A stretch of 64,000 nt of DNA from Lewinellaceae bacterium (GCA_016712415.1 JADJRC010000002.1:186001-250000), one strand, 5' to 3'. Numbered from the stretch's first letter, positions 9,335 to 19,141 are shown. Made by a program: numbers and translations. Notes: generated by a model not told the origin, from the letters alone.

Positions 9335-10391
9335 ATGAATACAGCCATACCGCGTATTACTGCACTGCTGCTCCTTATTTTCCCGGGCCTGCCTGCTGAA
9401 GCCCAAATAACGGGTGGGCAGCATGTATTTCAATTCCTTACCCTGTCGCCTTCTGCCCGCATAACTGCGCTGGGCGGTATGCAAATTACCGTGCAAGACG
9501 ACGATGTGGCCTTCGCGGCAACCAATCCCGCAGCCCTCAACCCCGCTATGGACGGTCGCCTGGCGTTCAACCACAACTTTTTCTTTCCGACATCCAGCAT
9601 GGCTACGCCGCTTTGCGACGCACATGCCCAAGATCAATTTTACCGTTCACGGCGGCTTGCAGTACATGAATTACGGCGATATTCCGCAAACCGATGAATT
9701 TGGAAATATCATGGGCAAGGTGAAAGCATCCGAAACGGCTTTTACCCTCGGCGGCGCCCGGCAACTCACGCCACGCCTTTCCCTTGGCCTAAACCTGCGT
9801 TTTGGCGTTTCTACCCTCGATGTTTACCAATCAACGGCGCTGGCTTCCGATGTAGGCGTTTTGTATGCCGATACGGCGCGCCGTTTCAGTGCAGCAATGG
9901 TGCTGCGCAATATCGGTACCCAGATTTCTACATTCAGTAACCAACGGGAAAACCTGCCCTACGACATTCAGGTCGGGTTTAGCAAACGTTTGCGCTACCT
10001 GCCGTTTCGCATCTCGGTCATTGCCCACCATTTACATCAATGGGAAATCCGGCACGACGACCCGAGGCTCCAGGACAGCCAGACGCTCTTGTTTGGCGGC
10101 GATCAGAGCACATCTGACGGCAACCCGGGCTTGGATAATTTTTTCCGGCACTTTACTTTCAGCGGAGAGTTTTTACTGGGCCGCAACGAATCTTTCCGCA
10201 TCCGGCTCGGGTACAATCACTTGCGCAAAAAAGAACTCAGCGTGCAAAACTACCGCAGCCTGGCCGGCTTTTCCGGTGGCGTGGGCATCCGGGTCAGCCG
10301 TTTTCGGATCGATGTCGGGTATGCCGCCTACCACCTCGCCGGCGGGGTGCTGCACTTCGGCATCGGGACGAATTTGAAGGATTTCTTTTGA
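9335..10391 (+). CDS. porQ: Type IX secretion system protein PorQ (one frameshift)
   Basis: About 352 residues. Signal peptide (ALLLLIFPGLPAEAQ) followed by GGQHVFQFLTLSPSARITALGG, the hallmark N-terminus of PorQ, then a FadL/PorV-like barrel: AATNPAALNPAMDGRLAFNHNFFF, and, after a break near 9610, GGLQYMNYGDIPQTDEFGN ... GGARQLTPRLSLGLNLRFG ... FRIRLGYNHLRKKELSVQNYRSLAGFSGGVGI ... GIGTNLKDFF. PorQ is an outer-membrane protein needed with PorV, PorU and PorZ for T9SS cargo processing. Its presence explains the many sorting-signal proteins in the window. The stop at 10389-10391 lies in a long hairpin shared with the convergent VOC gene. The frameshift is probably an error, since the barrel reads cleanly on both sides. 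Confidence 0.9.
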
Positions 10392-10481
10392 ATGCGGAAT
10401 TTCGAATACGGAATGCGGAATAGTTCACCATTTCGGAAAGATGAAAATTCCGCACTCCGTATTCCGCATTCCGCATTCGAA
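10389..10481. terminator. Long palindrome between convergent genes, likely two-way terminator
   Basis: GAATGCGGAAT..ACGGAATGCGGAA and TTCCGCAC..CGTATTCCGCATTCCGCATTC pair over about 30 bp around a ~25-bp loop. It fills the entire space between the stops of porQ (10391) and the VOC gene (10482). ATTCCGCATTCCG units are also a common dispersed repeat. Confidence 0.65.
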
Positions 10482-11546
10482 TTAGTCCCGTACCCGCCCT
10501 AAACCCAACATTTTCAGCATCCAGCCCGGCAGCGGTTTGGCCGGATCGGAGCGCTGGTTGAGGTTGAGGTACCAGTTCACTTTTTTCAGGATCGGAATTT
10601 TGTGTGTTTCCACAAATTCAATCAGCGTACCATCGGGGTCTTCGATGTAGGAAAAATAGCCAGCGGCTTCACCCATATCAAAACTGCCACTGGAGTCGAC
10701 GGTAAACGGATGGCCTAAACGGGCACAGGTTTCCTTCATTTCCGCCATTCCCCTGATGTCAAAACACAAGTGGATAAACCCGAGGTCGCCCCAGAACCGG
10801 CCTTCGTAAATCGGGCGGGCACTGCGACTTTCATCCATCAGTTGAATCAGTTCAATTTCGGAGGCGCCCAAAAGCCGGCTGAAAGGCCCCTGGCGTTTTT
10901 GGCTATGGCCCAACAGCACCCGGCGGTAACGGTTGGAACCGCCGTCCACGCCATGCAGATCGTCGAACGTCCCGCTTTGATCGTACAGTACCTGGTCGTA
11001 GCCCAATATTTTTGAATAAAAATTGATGGAGCGGCCCATGTCCGTCACGCCGATAAAACAGCCGTACATACCACCGGTATGGTTGGGCCGGCTCTGGGAA
11101 AACCAGTCTTCACTGCTCACAATTTCAAACGTATTGCCCCAGGGATCTTTTACAAAAAAGTGCTCCCGGCCGTCAGGGCGCGTGCTGACATTGCTGAGCA
11201 TCGTTGCTTTGCGGTGGCGCAGGTCGTGAAAACAGGCTTCGACGTTTTTGCATTTGACCTTCGCTGCAAAAATACCGAGGTCGCCGAGTTGCGGCTGAAA
11301 TGCCGGCGGTTGCGGCGTGCGCTGGGTGTACTGCCAGATTTCCATACCGCCGCCGCCTTGCAGGTTAAGCGCCAAAATGGCGTGCCGTTCCTGCGGTTGA
11401 CCGCCGGTGTAGGGTAGCATCAGGCCGGCCGTAGCCGCTTCTTCAAAAATCGGCACGTCCATGCCAAAATGCTGACGGTACCATTTGAATGCTTCTTTGA
11501 CATTGGAAACGCCAACGCCGATTTGTTGAATTCCGGAAATAAACAT
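10482..11546 (-). CDS. Two-domain VOC (glyoxalase/dioxygenase fold) protein
   Basis: 354 residues, no frameshift. Residues 1-140 are one VOC domain (GIQQIGVGVSNVKEAFKWYR, FFVKDPWGNTFEIVSSEDWF). Residues ~155-320 are a second (GGMYGCFIGVTDMGRSINFY, YFSYIEDPDGTLIEFVETH), with a large insert between strands. VOC domains bind a divalent metal in paired beta-alpha-beta-beta-beta units and catalyse isomerisation, epimerisation or ring cleavage; the substrate cannot be told from sequence. Candidate metal ligands are H in LGFIHLCFDI and E in GTLIEFVE of domain 2. It has no signal peptide and is probably cytoplasmic. It is convergent with porQ and divergent from xseA, 72 bp away. Extradiol dioxygenase is a possible alternative, but not supported by a clear signature. 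Confidence 0.8.
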   Translation of the reverse strand: MFISGIQQIGVGVSNVKEAFKWYRQHFGMDVPIFEEAATAGLMLPYTGGQPQERHAILALNLQGGGGMEIWQYTQRTPQPPAFQPQLGDLGIFAAKVKCKNVEACFHDLRHRKATMLSNVSTRPDGREHFFVKDPWGNTFEIVSSEDWFSQSRPNHTGGMYGCFIGVTDMGRSINFYSKILGYDQVLYDQSGTFDDLHGVDGGSNRYRRVLLGHSQKRQGPFSRLLGASEIELIQLMDESRSARPIYEGRFWGDLGFIHLCFDIRGMAEMKETCARLGHPFTVDSSGSFDMGEAAGYFSYIEDPDGTLIEFVETHKIPILKKVNWYLNLNQRSDPAKPLPGWMLKMLGLGRVRD

Positions 11547-11618
11547 GATGTATAAAGCGGGGGAAGTGAAACAAAAATCGTTTTTTGGAGGGCCGTAAAG
11601 GTATTAAAGTCGATCAAT

Positions 11619-12864
11619 ATGCAAACCTACTCCCTCTCCGATCTGCAACAATATATCCGTCAGGTGTTGGCGCTCAATTTTGCCGAACAAGTTTGGATTA
11701 CCGCCGAACTGGGACAGGTCAGCCGCTCGCGCGGGCATGTGTACTTAGACCTGGTGCAAAAAGGACCGGCCGACGACAGTGCGGTAATTGCCCAGGCACA
11801 GGCCGTTTTGTGGCAGCGCGATTACCAGCGTCTGCGGGCTACGCTTGGCCCTACTTTAGACGATCTGCTGCATGACGGCCGCGCGGTACGCCTGCAAGTG
11901 CGGGTCGATTACCACGAACGATATGGCCTCAAATTGCTGATTGCAGACATTGACCCGGCCTTACACTTTTGGCCGCCTGGAGCAGCAGCGCCGCCAAACC
12001 ATCGAGGCCCTGCGCGATTTGGATTTGTTGGAAAAAAACAGCGCGCTGCCGCTGCCTTCGGTGCTCCAACGCATCGCCGTTATCAGTTCGGAGGGCGCTG
12101 CGGGTTTTCAGGACTTCCGCGAACAACTGGCGAATAATCCTTTTGGTTTTGCTTTTCAGTGCCGCCTGTTTTCCGCTGCTGTGCAGGGTGTTGGTTTGGA
12201 ATCGGAAATGATCGCGGCCTTTGAACTGATTGCGGCACAGGCCACGCAGTTCGATTGCGTCGTGGTGTTGCGCGGCGGCGGCGCCCGGCTCGATCTGGCC
12301 GGCTTCGACCAGTTGGAACTCTGTAAAAAAGCGGCCATGCTACCCCTTCCCCTGTTTACCGGCATCGGCCATGACACCGATGAGACGGTACTTGACTTGG
12401 TGGCCCACGCGGCATTAAAAACCCCTACGGCCGTTGCCGATTATCTCCTTCAGCACAACCTGTTTTTTGAAAACGAAATACTCCGTTTTGCCCGGCAAAT
12501 CAGCGATACGGCCTTGCATGACCTGAAAATTAAAAGTTTGGAATTGGGTAGCCTGGAAACGGCGTTGCAATGGGGCGTACGAGGTTGCTTGCGCAGTGCC
12601 AGCCAACACCTTGATGCCCTGGAAAATGCCTTGCCTGGACTACTGCGTCAGCGAATTACCCAATCGGCAAGTCAATTGGACAAAGCCGAAACGCTTTGCT
12701 TAGCCTTGCACCCGGATGCCGTTTTGCGCCGCGGATTCAGCCTGAGCTTAAAAGACGGAAAAGTACTCCGTTCTGCCGCCGAGGCCCAGCCCGGCGACCT
12801 GCTGGAAACACGCTGGATAGATGGTACGAAATGGTCAAAGGTATTGCCGGACCCCGAATTCTAA
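11619..12864 (+). CDS. xseA: Exodeoxyribonuclease VII large subunit (one frameshift)
   Basis: About 415 residues. Residues 1-100 are the OB-fold (MQTYSLSDLQQYIRQVLALNF, VWITAELGQVSRSRGHVYLDL). The catalytic region carries RIAVISSEGAAGFQDFREQL, CVVVLRGGGARLDLAGFDQLEL and LFTGIGHDTDETVLDLVAH, which are conserved XseA motifs, then a long helical region and the C-terminal strand piece HPDAVLRRGFSLSLKDGKVL. Exo VII degrades single-stranded DNA from both ends. The frame changes once near 11960 (DIDPAYTFG), after the OB-fold, by a single base. The small subunit gene xseB is not immediately downstream, although it often is in other genomes; a dispersed repeat begins 12 bp after the stop. Confidence 0.92.
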
Positions 12865-12876
12865 CATGAGCCTGAA

Positions 12877-13027
12877 TTTTTCACGCATCCTCGTAGAACC
12901 GTTCCCGCAGGTTTCCGCGGAATTACCACGAAAGCGGATCATCGGTTTTTAATAGAAGGATAAAATTCCTCTATTCACAAAAAAATCTGCGGCCTTTTCT
13001 GCGAAAATCATCTGCGGAAATACAACT
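12877..13027 (-). repeat. Dispersed CGCAGATT-type repeat, copy 1
   Basis: Read on the minus strand this matches 19576-19757 along its length: GTATTTCCGCAGAT..TTTTCGCAGAAAAGGCCGCAGATTT, then CGATGATCCGCTTTCG, then GCGTGAAAAA at the end. There are short indels between the two copies. A partial third piece (GCGGGAATGGCTCTGCATGGG) is at 13116-13136. No coding potential. The rest of 13028-13184 holds nothing else recognised. Confidence 0.7.
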
Positions 13028-13184
13028 AAAGTGCCGGCGCATAAAATTCGGGATCAACCATATTTTCTTGTGCGTAAAAAAGTTGAAAAAAATCGGACGA
13101 TTCATGTTTCCGCGGGAATGGCTCTGCATGGGCAAATGAAATAAAATTCAGGACAGATATTGGTTGAACTGCATGTTTTGTAAA

Positions 13185-13883
13185 TCAAAAAACTACAAAT
13201 TTCGCCGCAACTGCGCCAGTGAAAAAGTGCAAAAACACCGCCAAGGGCATAAAAATCGCGGGAATCAACAGGTAGGGCATGGTTCCGAATTCGGGCTGAA
13301 TGGGTGTGCTGGCATAGCCCCATAAGGTCGGTTTGAGCATCAGGGTCATAAAAATACCAACCACATTTACCAGCAGCAGCAGGCCTGCGTAATTCCAGTA
13401 TTTTAAAACCCAGGCTGGCAAAACCCGGCGTTGAAAACCCAGCCAGGCGATTATCGGGGCCGAGATGCCGGCTAAAATATCGAAGTTATAACCTTCCAGC
13501 GTTGGTTCAAAAGTAGCCAGACCTTTCAGGAAAACACCGAGGATCAGGAGTTCCACAGCTATCCGGAAACTTTGCAGGTACACCGGCCAGGCCGGCGGAA
13601 TGCCGCGCAGCAGCGCCTCAAATTTTTTACTCCAAAAGAAATACGCGATAAAAACAAAGGCCGGAAAAATCAAAAAAAGCACAATGCGGGGCGGCGGCTC
13701 CAAATTTTTAAATACGCCTGCGCCAGCCAGGGTGGCCATATACATCAACCAAAGCGCAGTGCCCGCCGCAAAGCCGCGCACATACTTTTTTCGCAGCGCA
13801 GCTGATAAATCAGCCTTGGAAAGCGCAGTGAGTATCAGCAGAATTAACATGAATAACAATAAGCCGAAACCGAGTGATAACAT
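13185..13883 (-). CDS. Multi-pass membrane protein of unknown function
   Basis: About 232 residues, starting MLSLGFGLLLFMLIL (start at 13883 chosen because upstream codons are hydrophilic and unlike a membrane-protein start). Seven hydrophobic segments can be seen, for example LSLGFGLLLFMLILLILTAL, TALWLMYMATLAGAGVF, IVLFLIFPAFVFIAYFF, ILGVFLKGLATF, GISAPIIAWLGF, YAGLLLLVNVVGIFMTLML and YLLIPAIFMPLAVFLHFFTGAV. No catalytic motif is recognised. The charge distribution and the YWNYAGLLLLVNVVG stretch resemble a family of uncharacterised Bacteroidota inner-membrane proteins. It is divergent from the amidohydrolase gene. No function is proposed. Confidence 0.7.
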   Translation of the reverse strand: MLSLGFGLLLFMLILLILTALSKADLSAALRKKYVRGFAAGTALWLMYMATLAGAGVFKNLEPPPRIVLFLIFPAFVFIAYFFWSKKFEALLRGIPPAWPVYLQSFRIAVELLILGVFLKGLATFEPTLEGYNFDILAGISAPIIAWLGFQRRVLPAWVLKYWNYAGLLLLVNVVGIFMTLMLKPTLWGYASTPIQPEFGTMPYLLIPAIFMPLAVFLHFFTGAVAAKFVVF

Positions 13884-14036
13884 CCTGTTAAGTATGGGTG
13901 AACGAAGGGCTGTTTGACCCTCGAATGTACATTTTTGTCGCAGCATTTGAAAATTCTGCTTTTCTTTGGACGTTTCGCCGAATCCCGTTCGGCCGCACGG
14001 ATTTCACCACTGGTGACCATAACGCACTTCCAGCCC

Positions 14037-15320
14037 ATGAAAAGAATTTCCCTGTTTTTATTTCTTTTGCTCGCCGTTTGTCAAACGGCGCTGCTGCAAA
14101 CGTACCTCCATTGCGGACGCTTGATTACCATGTCTGACGAGCAGGTCCAAACAGCCATGACGATTGTGGTGGAAGGCGACAAAATCAGCCGTATTGAAAA
14201 AGGTTACCTCCGGGCGCCCGAAGGTGTGGAGCTCGTTGACCTGAAAAACAAAACCGTGCTGCCGGGCCTGATCGATTGCCATGTGCACCTCGAATGGGAA
14301 ATCAGCCGCAATTCATACAGCGAACGGTACACCCTCAACGATGCCGACTATGCCCTGCGGGCTACTGCTTATGCCGAACGAACCCTCAAAGCCGGGTTTA
14401 CAACCGTGCGGGACCTGGGCGGGCGGGGTGCAAATATCGCCCTGCGCAATGCCATCAATCAGGGCTGGGTCATCGGCCCGCGGGTGCTGACAGCCGGAAA
14501 AATTATCAGCATCACCGGCGGACATGGCGACGCGACGACCGGTTCGCGCTGGGACCTGTTTGACCCGCCGCCCGGCGCGGAGGAAGGTATTGCCGACGGG
14601 CCGGATGCCTGCCGGCAAGCGGTACGCGCGCAGGTAAAACGTGGGGCCGATCTGATTAAAGTCACTGCTACCGGCGGCGTACTCAGCTTAGCCCGCGACG
14701 GACGTTTGCCGCATTACAGCGAGGAAGAACTCCAGGCCATCGTTCAAACAGCAACCGACCTCGGTGTGCCCGTTTCCGCCCATGCACACGGCGATGAAGG
14801 GATGCGCAGGGCTGTGCTGGCAGGCGTGACCAGCGTTGAACACGGCACGTTTATGAGCGACAGCACAATGGATCTCATGATCCAACACGGCACCTGGTAT
14901 GTACCGACCCTGACGGCCGGCTGGGCGGTGAGCGATAGCGCGCAGTATGCCAAAGGATTTTTCCCTGAGCTGGTGCGCGATAAGGCATTGGGCATCGGTC
15001 CGCAAATATCCAATACCCTCACCCGCGCGTATAAACACGGCATCAAGATCGCGTTCGGGACCGATGCGGGCGTATTTCCACATGGAAAGAACAACCTGGA
15101 GTTTCATTTTATGGCAGCCGCCGGCATGAAAACCTGGGATATTCTGCGCGCTGCCACCACTGATGCCGCTGATATGCTCCGGTTAAAAGCGGAGATTGGC
15201 GCCATTCAAAGCGGCAAAGCAGCCGATATCATCGCTGTGGACGGCGACCCGTTGCAGGATATCCGTTCGATGGAAAAAGTTACATTTGTGATGCGCAATG
15301 GCATCGTTTATTTGCAATAG
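14037..15320 (+). CDS. Exported amidohydrolase-superfamily metal hydrolase
   Basis: 427 residues. The ATG at 14037 is chosen because it opens a signal peptide (MKRISLFLFLLLAVCQTAL); longer readings lack one. Metal-site residues of the amidohydrolase (imidazolonepropionase/prolidase-like) family are all present: HVH in GLIDCHVHLEWE, the carboxylated Lys in ADLIKVTATGGV, His in VSAHAHGDEG, His in SVEHGTFMS and Asp in AFGTDAGVFPHG. The end GKAADIIAVDGDPLQDI is typical of the C-terminal beta-sandwich. It probably hydrolyses a cyclic amide, imide or dipeptide in the periplasm. No frameshift. DUF58 follows 26 bp downstream, without obvious functional link. Confidence 0.88.
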   Translation: MKRISLFLFLLLAVCQTALLQTYLHCGRLITMSDEQVQTAMTIVVEGDKISRIEKGYLRAPEGVELVDLKNKTVLPGLIDCHVHLEWEISRNSYSERYTLNDADYALRATAYAERTLKAGFTTVRDLGGRGANIALRNAINQGWVIGPRVLTAGKIISITGGHGDATTGSRWDLFDPPPGAEEGIADGPDACRQAVRAQVKRGADLIKVTATGGVLSLARDGRLPHYSEEELQAIVQTATDLGVPVSAHAHGDEGMRRAVLAGVTSVEHGTFMSDSTMDLMIQHGTWYVPTLTAGWAVSDSAQYAKGFFPELVRDKALGIGPQISNTLTRAYKHGIKIAFGTDAGVFPHGKNNLEFHFMAAAGMKTWDILRAATTDAADMLRLKAEIGAIQSGKAADIIAVDGDPLQDIRSMEKVTFVMRNGIVYLQ

Positions 15321-15346
15321 TTTTTTGATCACCGTCCACCGTAAAT

Positions 15347-16655
15347 ATGTACCTGAGCAATCGTTTTTTCTGGCTATTTGGCAGTTTGGTGGGGCTTTTT
15401 GCACTCTCATACCCTTTTGATTTTTTATTTCCGATTGCTCAAACGGCATTTGCGGCGGGGGTGGCTTTGACCGGAATTGACATTTTCCTGTTGTTTGGCC
15501 GAAGGCCGAATGTTTTGTGTGTGCGGCAGTTGACCCCGGTTTTTTCTCTGAGCGATCCGAATGCGGTGACGCTGCGTTTGCAAAATCTGGGGAGTTTGCG
15601 TTTGCAATTGACGGTTATTGATGAGTTGCCGGTGCAGTTCCAACGGCGTGATTTTGAGGAGCGCCTCGTCATGGCGCCGGGGACCAATCCTCCATCCGGT
15701 ATGAATTGCGGCCCCTGACCCGTGGCGTTTATCAGTTTGGGCAAATACTCGTTTTTGTGGCCACGCGGCTGGGTTTGGTTGAGCGCCGGGTTGTTTTTGA
15801 TCAGCCGCAAGAAGTGGCGGTGTACCCTTCGATCATTCAGATGAAACGGTATGAATTGCGCGCCATGCAGCATATTGCGCATGAGTCGGGCATCAAAAAA
15901 ACCCGCCGGATCGGTCATAGTTACGAATTTGAGCAGATCAAAAATTATGTGCGGGGCGATGATTACCGCAGCATCAACTGGAAAGCCTCCAGCCGCCGTG
16001 CAACGCTGATGGTTAACCAGTACGAGGACGAGCGGAGCCAGCAGGTGTACTGTATTGTCGACAAAAGCCGGGTGATGCGGATGCCTTTTGAGGGCTTGAG
16101 CCTGATGGATTATGCGATCAATACGACCCTTGCGATCAGCAATATTATTTTGAAAAAAAAGGACAAGGCGGGTTTGCTGAGTTTTTCCGATGTGATTGGC
16201 GCCACGCTCAAAGCGGATCGCAGTGCCGCTCAACTCAACCGCATTCTCGAAGCCTTGTACCGCGAAAAAGAGCGCAGTGGCGAGTCGAATTACGAACTGT
16301 TGTACGAGGGGGTGCGGCGCCTGATCGGTATGCGGGCGCTGCTGTTGTTGTTTACGAATTTTGAAAGTATGTATGCCCTGGAGCGCGCTTTGCCGACCCT
16401 TCGGCGGCTGGGGCGTTTCCATCTTTAGTCGTGGTGTTTTTGAAAACACAGAAATCAGGGCGCAGGCGAACGAAACAGTGGAACGCACCGCCGATATTTA
16501 CCGGCAAACGGTAGCGCGGCAGTTTTTACAGGAAAAAGGAAATGGTATACAAACTCCGGCAATACGGTATTCAGGCGATCCTGACCAAGCCGGAAGACCT
16601 GACCTTGAACACGATTAATAAATATTTGGAGTTGAAATCGAGGGGATTGATTTGA
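15347..16655 (+). CDS. DUF58 domain protein (two frameshifts)
   Basis: About 435 residues. N-terminus with two membrane segments (NRFFWLFGSLVGLFALSYPF, AFAAGVALTGIDIFLLFG), then an Ig-like beta region (VTLRLQNLGSLRLQLTVIDE), then the DUF58 core: RIGHSYEFEQIKNYVRGDDYRSINWKASSR, in which YVRGDDYRSINWKA is the signature, a vWA-like domain (QQVYCIVDKSRVM) and the tail ILTKPEDLTLNTINKYLEL before the stop at 16653-16655. DUF58 proteins usually work with a MoxR AAA+ ATPase and vWA membrane proteins in envelope stress or aerotolerance; no MoxR gene is seen nearby. Frame changes near 15690 and 16420 are single-base. It is likely functional in the real genome. Confidence 0.88.
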
Positions 16656-16683
16656 TGGTTTTTGGTTAGAAAGTTGGAGCACC

Positions 16684-16778
16684 CTACTGGACATTTTTCA
16701 TTTCGGGCGGAATGGTACTGCCGAATCCCGTGCTGTGCGGTGATACATTTTAACACCATTTTGAAAAATGTCCGGTAG
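16684..16778. mobile_element. Small inverted-repeat element (CTACTGGACATTTTTCA ends)
   Basis: CTACTGGACATTTTTCA at 16684-16700 is repeated inverted as TGAAAAATGTCCGGTAG at 16762-16778, with one mismatch. About 95 bp, no ORF, MITE-like. Only one copy is in the window. Confidence 0.5.
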
Positions 16779-16839
16779 TAGTGTGAGGTTGGAGACAAAC
16801 ACTGCATGGAATTATTAACCTAAATTAACGTGAGTTTTG

Positions 16840-17000
16840 GATAACAAAGCCCGTAGGGCTGGCATTTCAGTAGCCATCACGATCCTTTTTGGGTAAAACC
16901 GCGTAGCGGTGGCATTTTAAATGTCGCCGCTACGCGGCTTAAGATTACCGCAATCAAATTTTCTACAAAAATGACACCGCTACGCGGTTAAAGATTTGAT
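16840..17000. repeat. CCGCGTAGCGG palindromic repeat cluster
   Basis: Three GC-rich palindrome pieces: CCCGTAGGGCTGGCATT, ACCGCGTAGCGGTGGCATTTT with its inverse GTCGCCGCTACGCGG, and GACACCGCTACGCGGTTAAAG. ATCAAAT/ATTTGAT blocks flank the last. It resembles dispersed repeats found in other Bacteroidota. It lies between the DUF58 gene and a small membrane protein gene; no gene inside. Confidence 0.55.
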
Positions 17001-17053
17001 TATCAGGTTAATTCCGGGAAGACCTAAACCAAATTCAGGTTAAATTATAAAAA

Positions 17054-17332
17054 ATGGACCTTCACGAACAACAACAATTTACAGCAGGCTGGGAAAAGAA
17101 AAGGGAAGCGGGAAAACTTCGGTTTGTGCTGCGCCAAACGACCTTGTACACTTTGCTGTTCTCCATGCTGTCGGTGTTAATGGGCATATTTGACACAGAC
17201 TTTTCCACGGCAGTGCAAAAAAGCATTTTTTCCTGGCGGCTTCTGGTTTCGGCTTTTACCGGGCTTTTAATTGGCCTGCTCAACTGGTGGTTAATGGAGC
17301 GGCAATACAAAAAGATCAAGGCCGAACAATAA
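17054..17332 (+). CDS. Small two-TM membrane protein
   Basis: 92 residues, unrecognised. N-terminal amphipathic segment MDLHEQQQFTAGWEKKREAG, then two membrane helices (TTLYTLLFSMLSVLMGIF and LLVSAFTGLLIGLLNWWLM), ending in a basic tail (ERQYKKIKAEQ). The next gene is a paralogue: both share the (E)QQQF..(G/S)WEK start and two TM helices followed by a basic W/Y-rich tail. The two are 48 bp apart and probably co-transcribed. No frameshift. Confidence 0.6.
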   Translation: MDLHEQQQFTAGWEKKREAGKLRFVLRQTTLYTLLFSMLSVLMGIFDTDFSTAVQKSIFSWRLLVSAFTGLLIGLLNWWLMERQYKKIKAEQ

Positions 17333-17380
17333 ATAACCCATTAATTTTAGCCGGGCGCTTTATCAAGAAAAAATGCCGAT

Positions 17381-17706
17381 ATGAACGTTCAAGAAAAGCA
17401 ACAATTCCTGGAGTCCTGGGAAAAACACAGCGGCGGGGGATATTGGTTTATGTACTGATTACAGCGATCAGCTGGGGTACTTTCTCTGCAATTTTTATTC
17501 GTTTGTTTATGACCGTGGTGGACCAGGGCTTCAGTTGGGAAGTCCTGTGCGGGGCATTTTATTCCAGGGAATTTTTAGTGACCTGGGCTGTTTTCCTTTT
17601 TGGCGGCCTGTTTTATGCCCTGACCATGTGGTTTTACTTCAACCAACGGTACCGGAAGTTGCGCGCCGCAACCAATGAAGCGACGGCTGAGGAGCAGGAA
17701 GATTGA
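17381..17706 (+). CDS. Small two-TM membrane protein, paralogue of the preceding gene (one frameshift)
   Basis: About 108 residues. The ATG at 17381 reads MNVQEKQQFLESWEK, matching the start of the preceding gene, and runs out of frame at the GGCGGGGGA run near 17430. The other frame continues RGILVYVLITAISWGTFSAIF, then WAVFLFGGLFYALTMWFYF and the basic tail NQRYRKLRAATNEA. The shift is one base and falls at a G run, so it is probably sequencing error. The gene ends 14 bp before the stop of the convergent acyl-CoA dehydrogenase. Function unknown. Confidence 0.55.
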
Positions 17707-17720
17707 CGAAAATTATACCG

Positions 17721-18899
17721 CTACATCACCCCATTCAGTCCCGGAATGGGCACGTACAAATCGCCGTTGAGTACGTTGCGGGAAATAACAATCCGTTGTA
17801 CTTCCGAGGTGCCTTCGTAAATCTGGGTGATTTTAGCATCTCGCATCAGGCGCTCCACGTGGTATTCTTTCACGTATCCGTATCCACCGTGAATTTGCAC
17901 GGCTTCAACTGTTTGGCGCATAGCCACTTCGGAGGCGAAAAGTTTGGCCATTGAAGAGGCCTGGTCGAAGTTGAGGCCCTGGTCTTTCATAATGGCAGCG
18001 CGGTATACGAGCAAGCGGGCGGCTTCGATTTCGGTGGCCATATCGGCCAATTTGAAGGCGATGGCCTGGTGCTGGCTGATCGGTTTGCCGAAGGCTTCCC
18101 GCTCTTTGGAGTAGGCCACCGAAAGTTCATAAGCGCCGGCAGCAATACCCAGCGCTTGTGAGGCAATGCCGATACGGCCGCCTGCGAGGGTTTTCATCGC
18201 AAATTTGAATCCGAAACCGTCGACGCCAATGCGGTTTTCCTTGGGCACTTTCACATCGGTGTACATGATGGAATGGGTGTCGGAGGAGCGGATGCCGAGT
18301 TTGTCTTCCTTGGCGCCGATGGAAACGCCGGGCCAGGAGGTTTCGACCAACAGGGCATTGATGCCACGATGTCCTTTTTCCGGGTCGGTTTGCGCGATGA
18401 CGATATGCAGGCTGGAGCTGCCGCCATTGGTAATCCAGTTTTTGGTACCATTCAACAGGTAATAGTCACCCATATCGACAGCGGTAGTCTGTTGGCTGGT
18501 GGCGTCGGAGCCGGCTTCGGGTTCGGAAAGACAAAAGGCGCCGATCCATTCGCCGGTGGCTAATTTGGTCAGGTATTTTTGTTTTTGTTCCTCGGTGCAA
18601 AAGGCCTCAATGCCCCAGCATACCAAGGAATTGTTGACCGACATGAGCACGGAGCAGGAGTTGTCGACTTTGCTGATTTCTTCCATTGCGAGCACATAGG
18701 ACATGGTGTCCATACCGCCGCCGCCATATTCGGGCGGAACCATCATGCCTAAAAAGCCCAATTCGCCCATTTGGCGGACCTGGTCTGTGGCGAATTGCAT
18801 CTTGCTATCGCGCTCGATAACGCCGGGTTTTAGTTCGTTTTGGGCAAATTGGCGGGCCGCTTCCTGAACGGCGAGGTGTTCTTCAGTGAGGTGGAACAT
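17721..18899 (-). CDS. Acyl-CoA dehydrogenase (short/medium-chain type)
   Basis: 392 residues from the ATG at 18899 (MFHLTEEHLAVQEAARQFAQ), the usual length. FAD-dependent enzyme of beta-oxidation that forms the trans-2-enoyl-CoA. Signatures: WIGAFCLSEPEAGSDATS (FAD-binding motif), GTKNWITNGG, and the C-terminal RDAKITQIYEGTSEVQRIVIS. The Glu in YEGTSE is the position of the catalytic base in short-chain (butyryl-CoA type) enzymes. RLMRDAKI and HGGYGYVKEYHVER are also typical. The longer reading upstream of 18899 is not used because it is not homologous. No frameshift. It is monocistronic here, convergent with the small membrane proteins. Confidence 0.93.
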   Translation of the reverse strand: MFHLTEEHLAVQEAARQFAQNELKPGVIERDSKMQFATDQVRQMGELGFLGMMVPPEYGGGGMDTMSYVLAMEEISKVDNSCSVLMSVNNSLVCWGIEAFCTEEQKQKYLTKLATGEWIGAFCLSEPEAGSDATSQQTTAVDMGDYYLLNGTKNWITNGGSSSLHIVIAQTDPEKGHRGINALLVETSWPGVSIGAKEDKLGIRSSDTHSIMYTDVKVPKENRIGVDGFGFKFAMKTLAGGRIGIASQALGIAAGAYELSVAYSKEREAFGKPISQHQAIAFKLADMATEIEAARLLVYRAAIMKDQGLNFDQASSMAKLFASEVAMRQTVEAVQIHGGYGYVKEYHVERLMRDAKITQIYEGTSEVQRIVISRNVLNGDLYVPIPGLNGVM

Positions 18900-19141
18900 G
18901 GAAAGAAATGTATTTATATTTAATGGGCGAATGTGGTAAACGGGCGAATGCTTTCCTGCTGTTAGTCCTTTTGCCTGCCGAATTTTTAATGTACAGACAA
19001 GGGGGGGAAGTGGGAAAAGGTTGCCGCTATCCGGGCGCGAAATTAGGTTAAATTGAAAAAAATGGCCGTACAAAACCAGGAATATTAAGCAGCGATTTTA
19101 ACTTTTATATCAATTCTAAGTGTAATCGCCTGACGCTTGGT

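Noticed and set aside
10482..11546. 4-hydroxyphenylpyruvate dioxygenase or extradiol dioxygenase assignment for the VOC protein
   Set aside because: Length and the two-domain pattern are compatible, but the family-specific metal and substrate motifs were not recognised.
15439..16488. 349-codon minus-strand frame over the DUF58 gene
   Set aside because: The plus-strand reading has the DUF58 signature. The antisense frame has no family features and has high His and Gln from codon complementarity.
16840..17000. Possible riboswitch or structured RNA before the small membrane protein genes
   Set aside because: The GC-rich palindromes match a dispersed CCGCGTAGCGG repeat pattern rather than a known aptamer, and there is no downstream metabolic gene.
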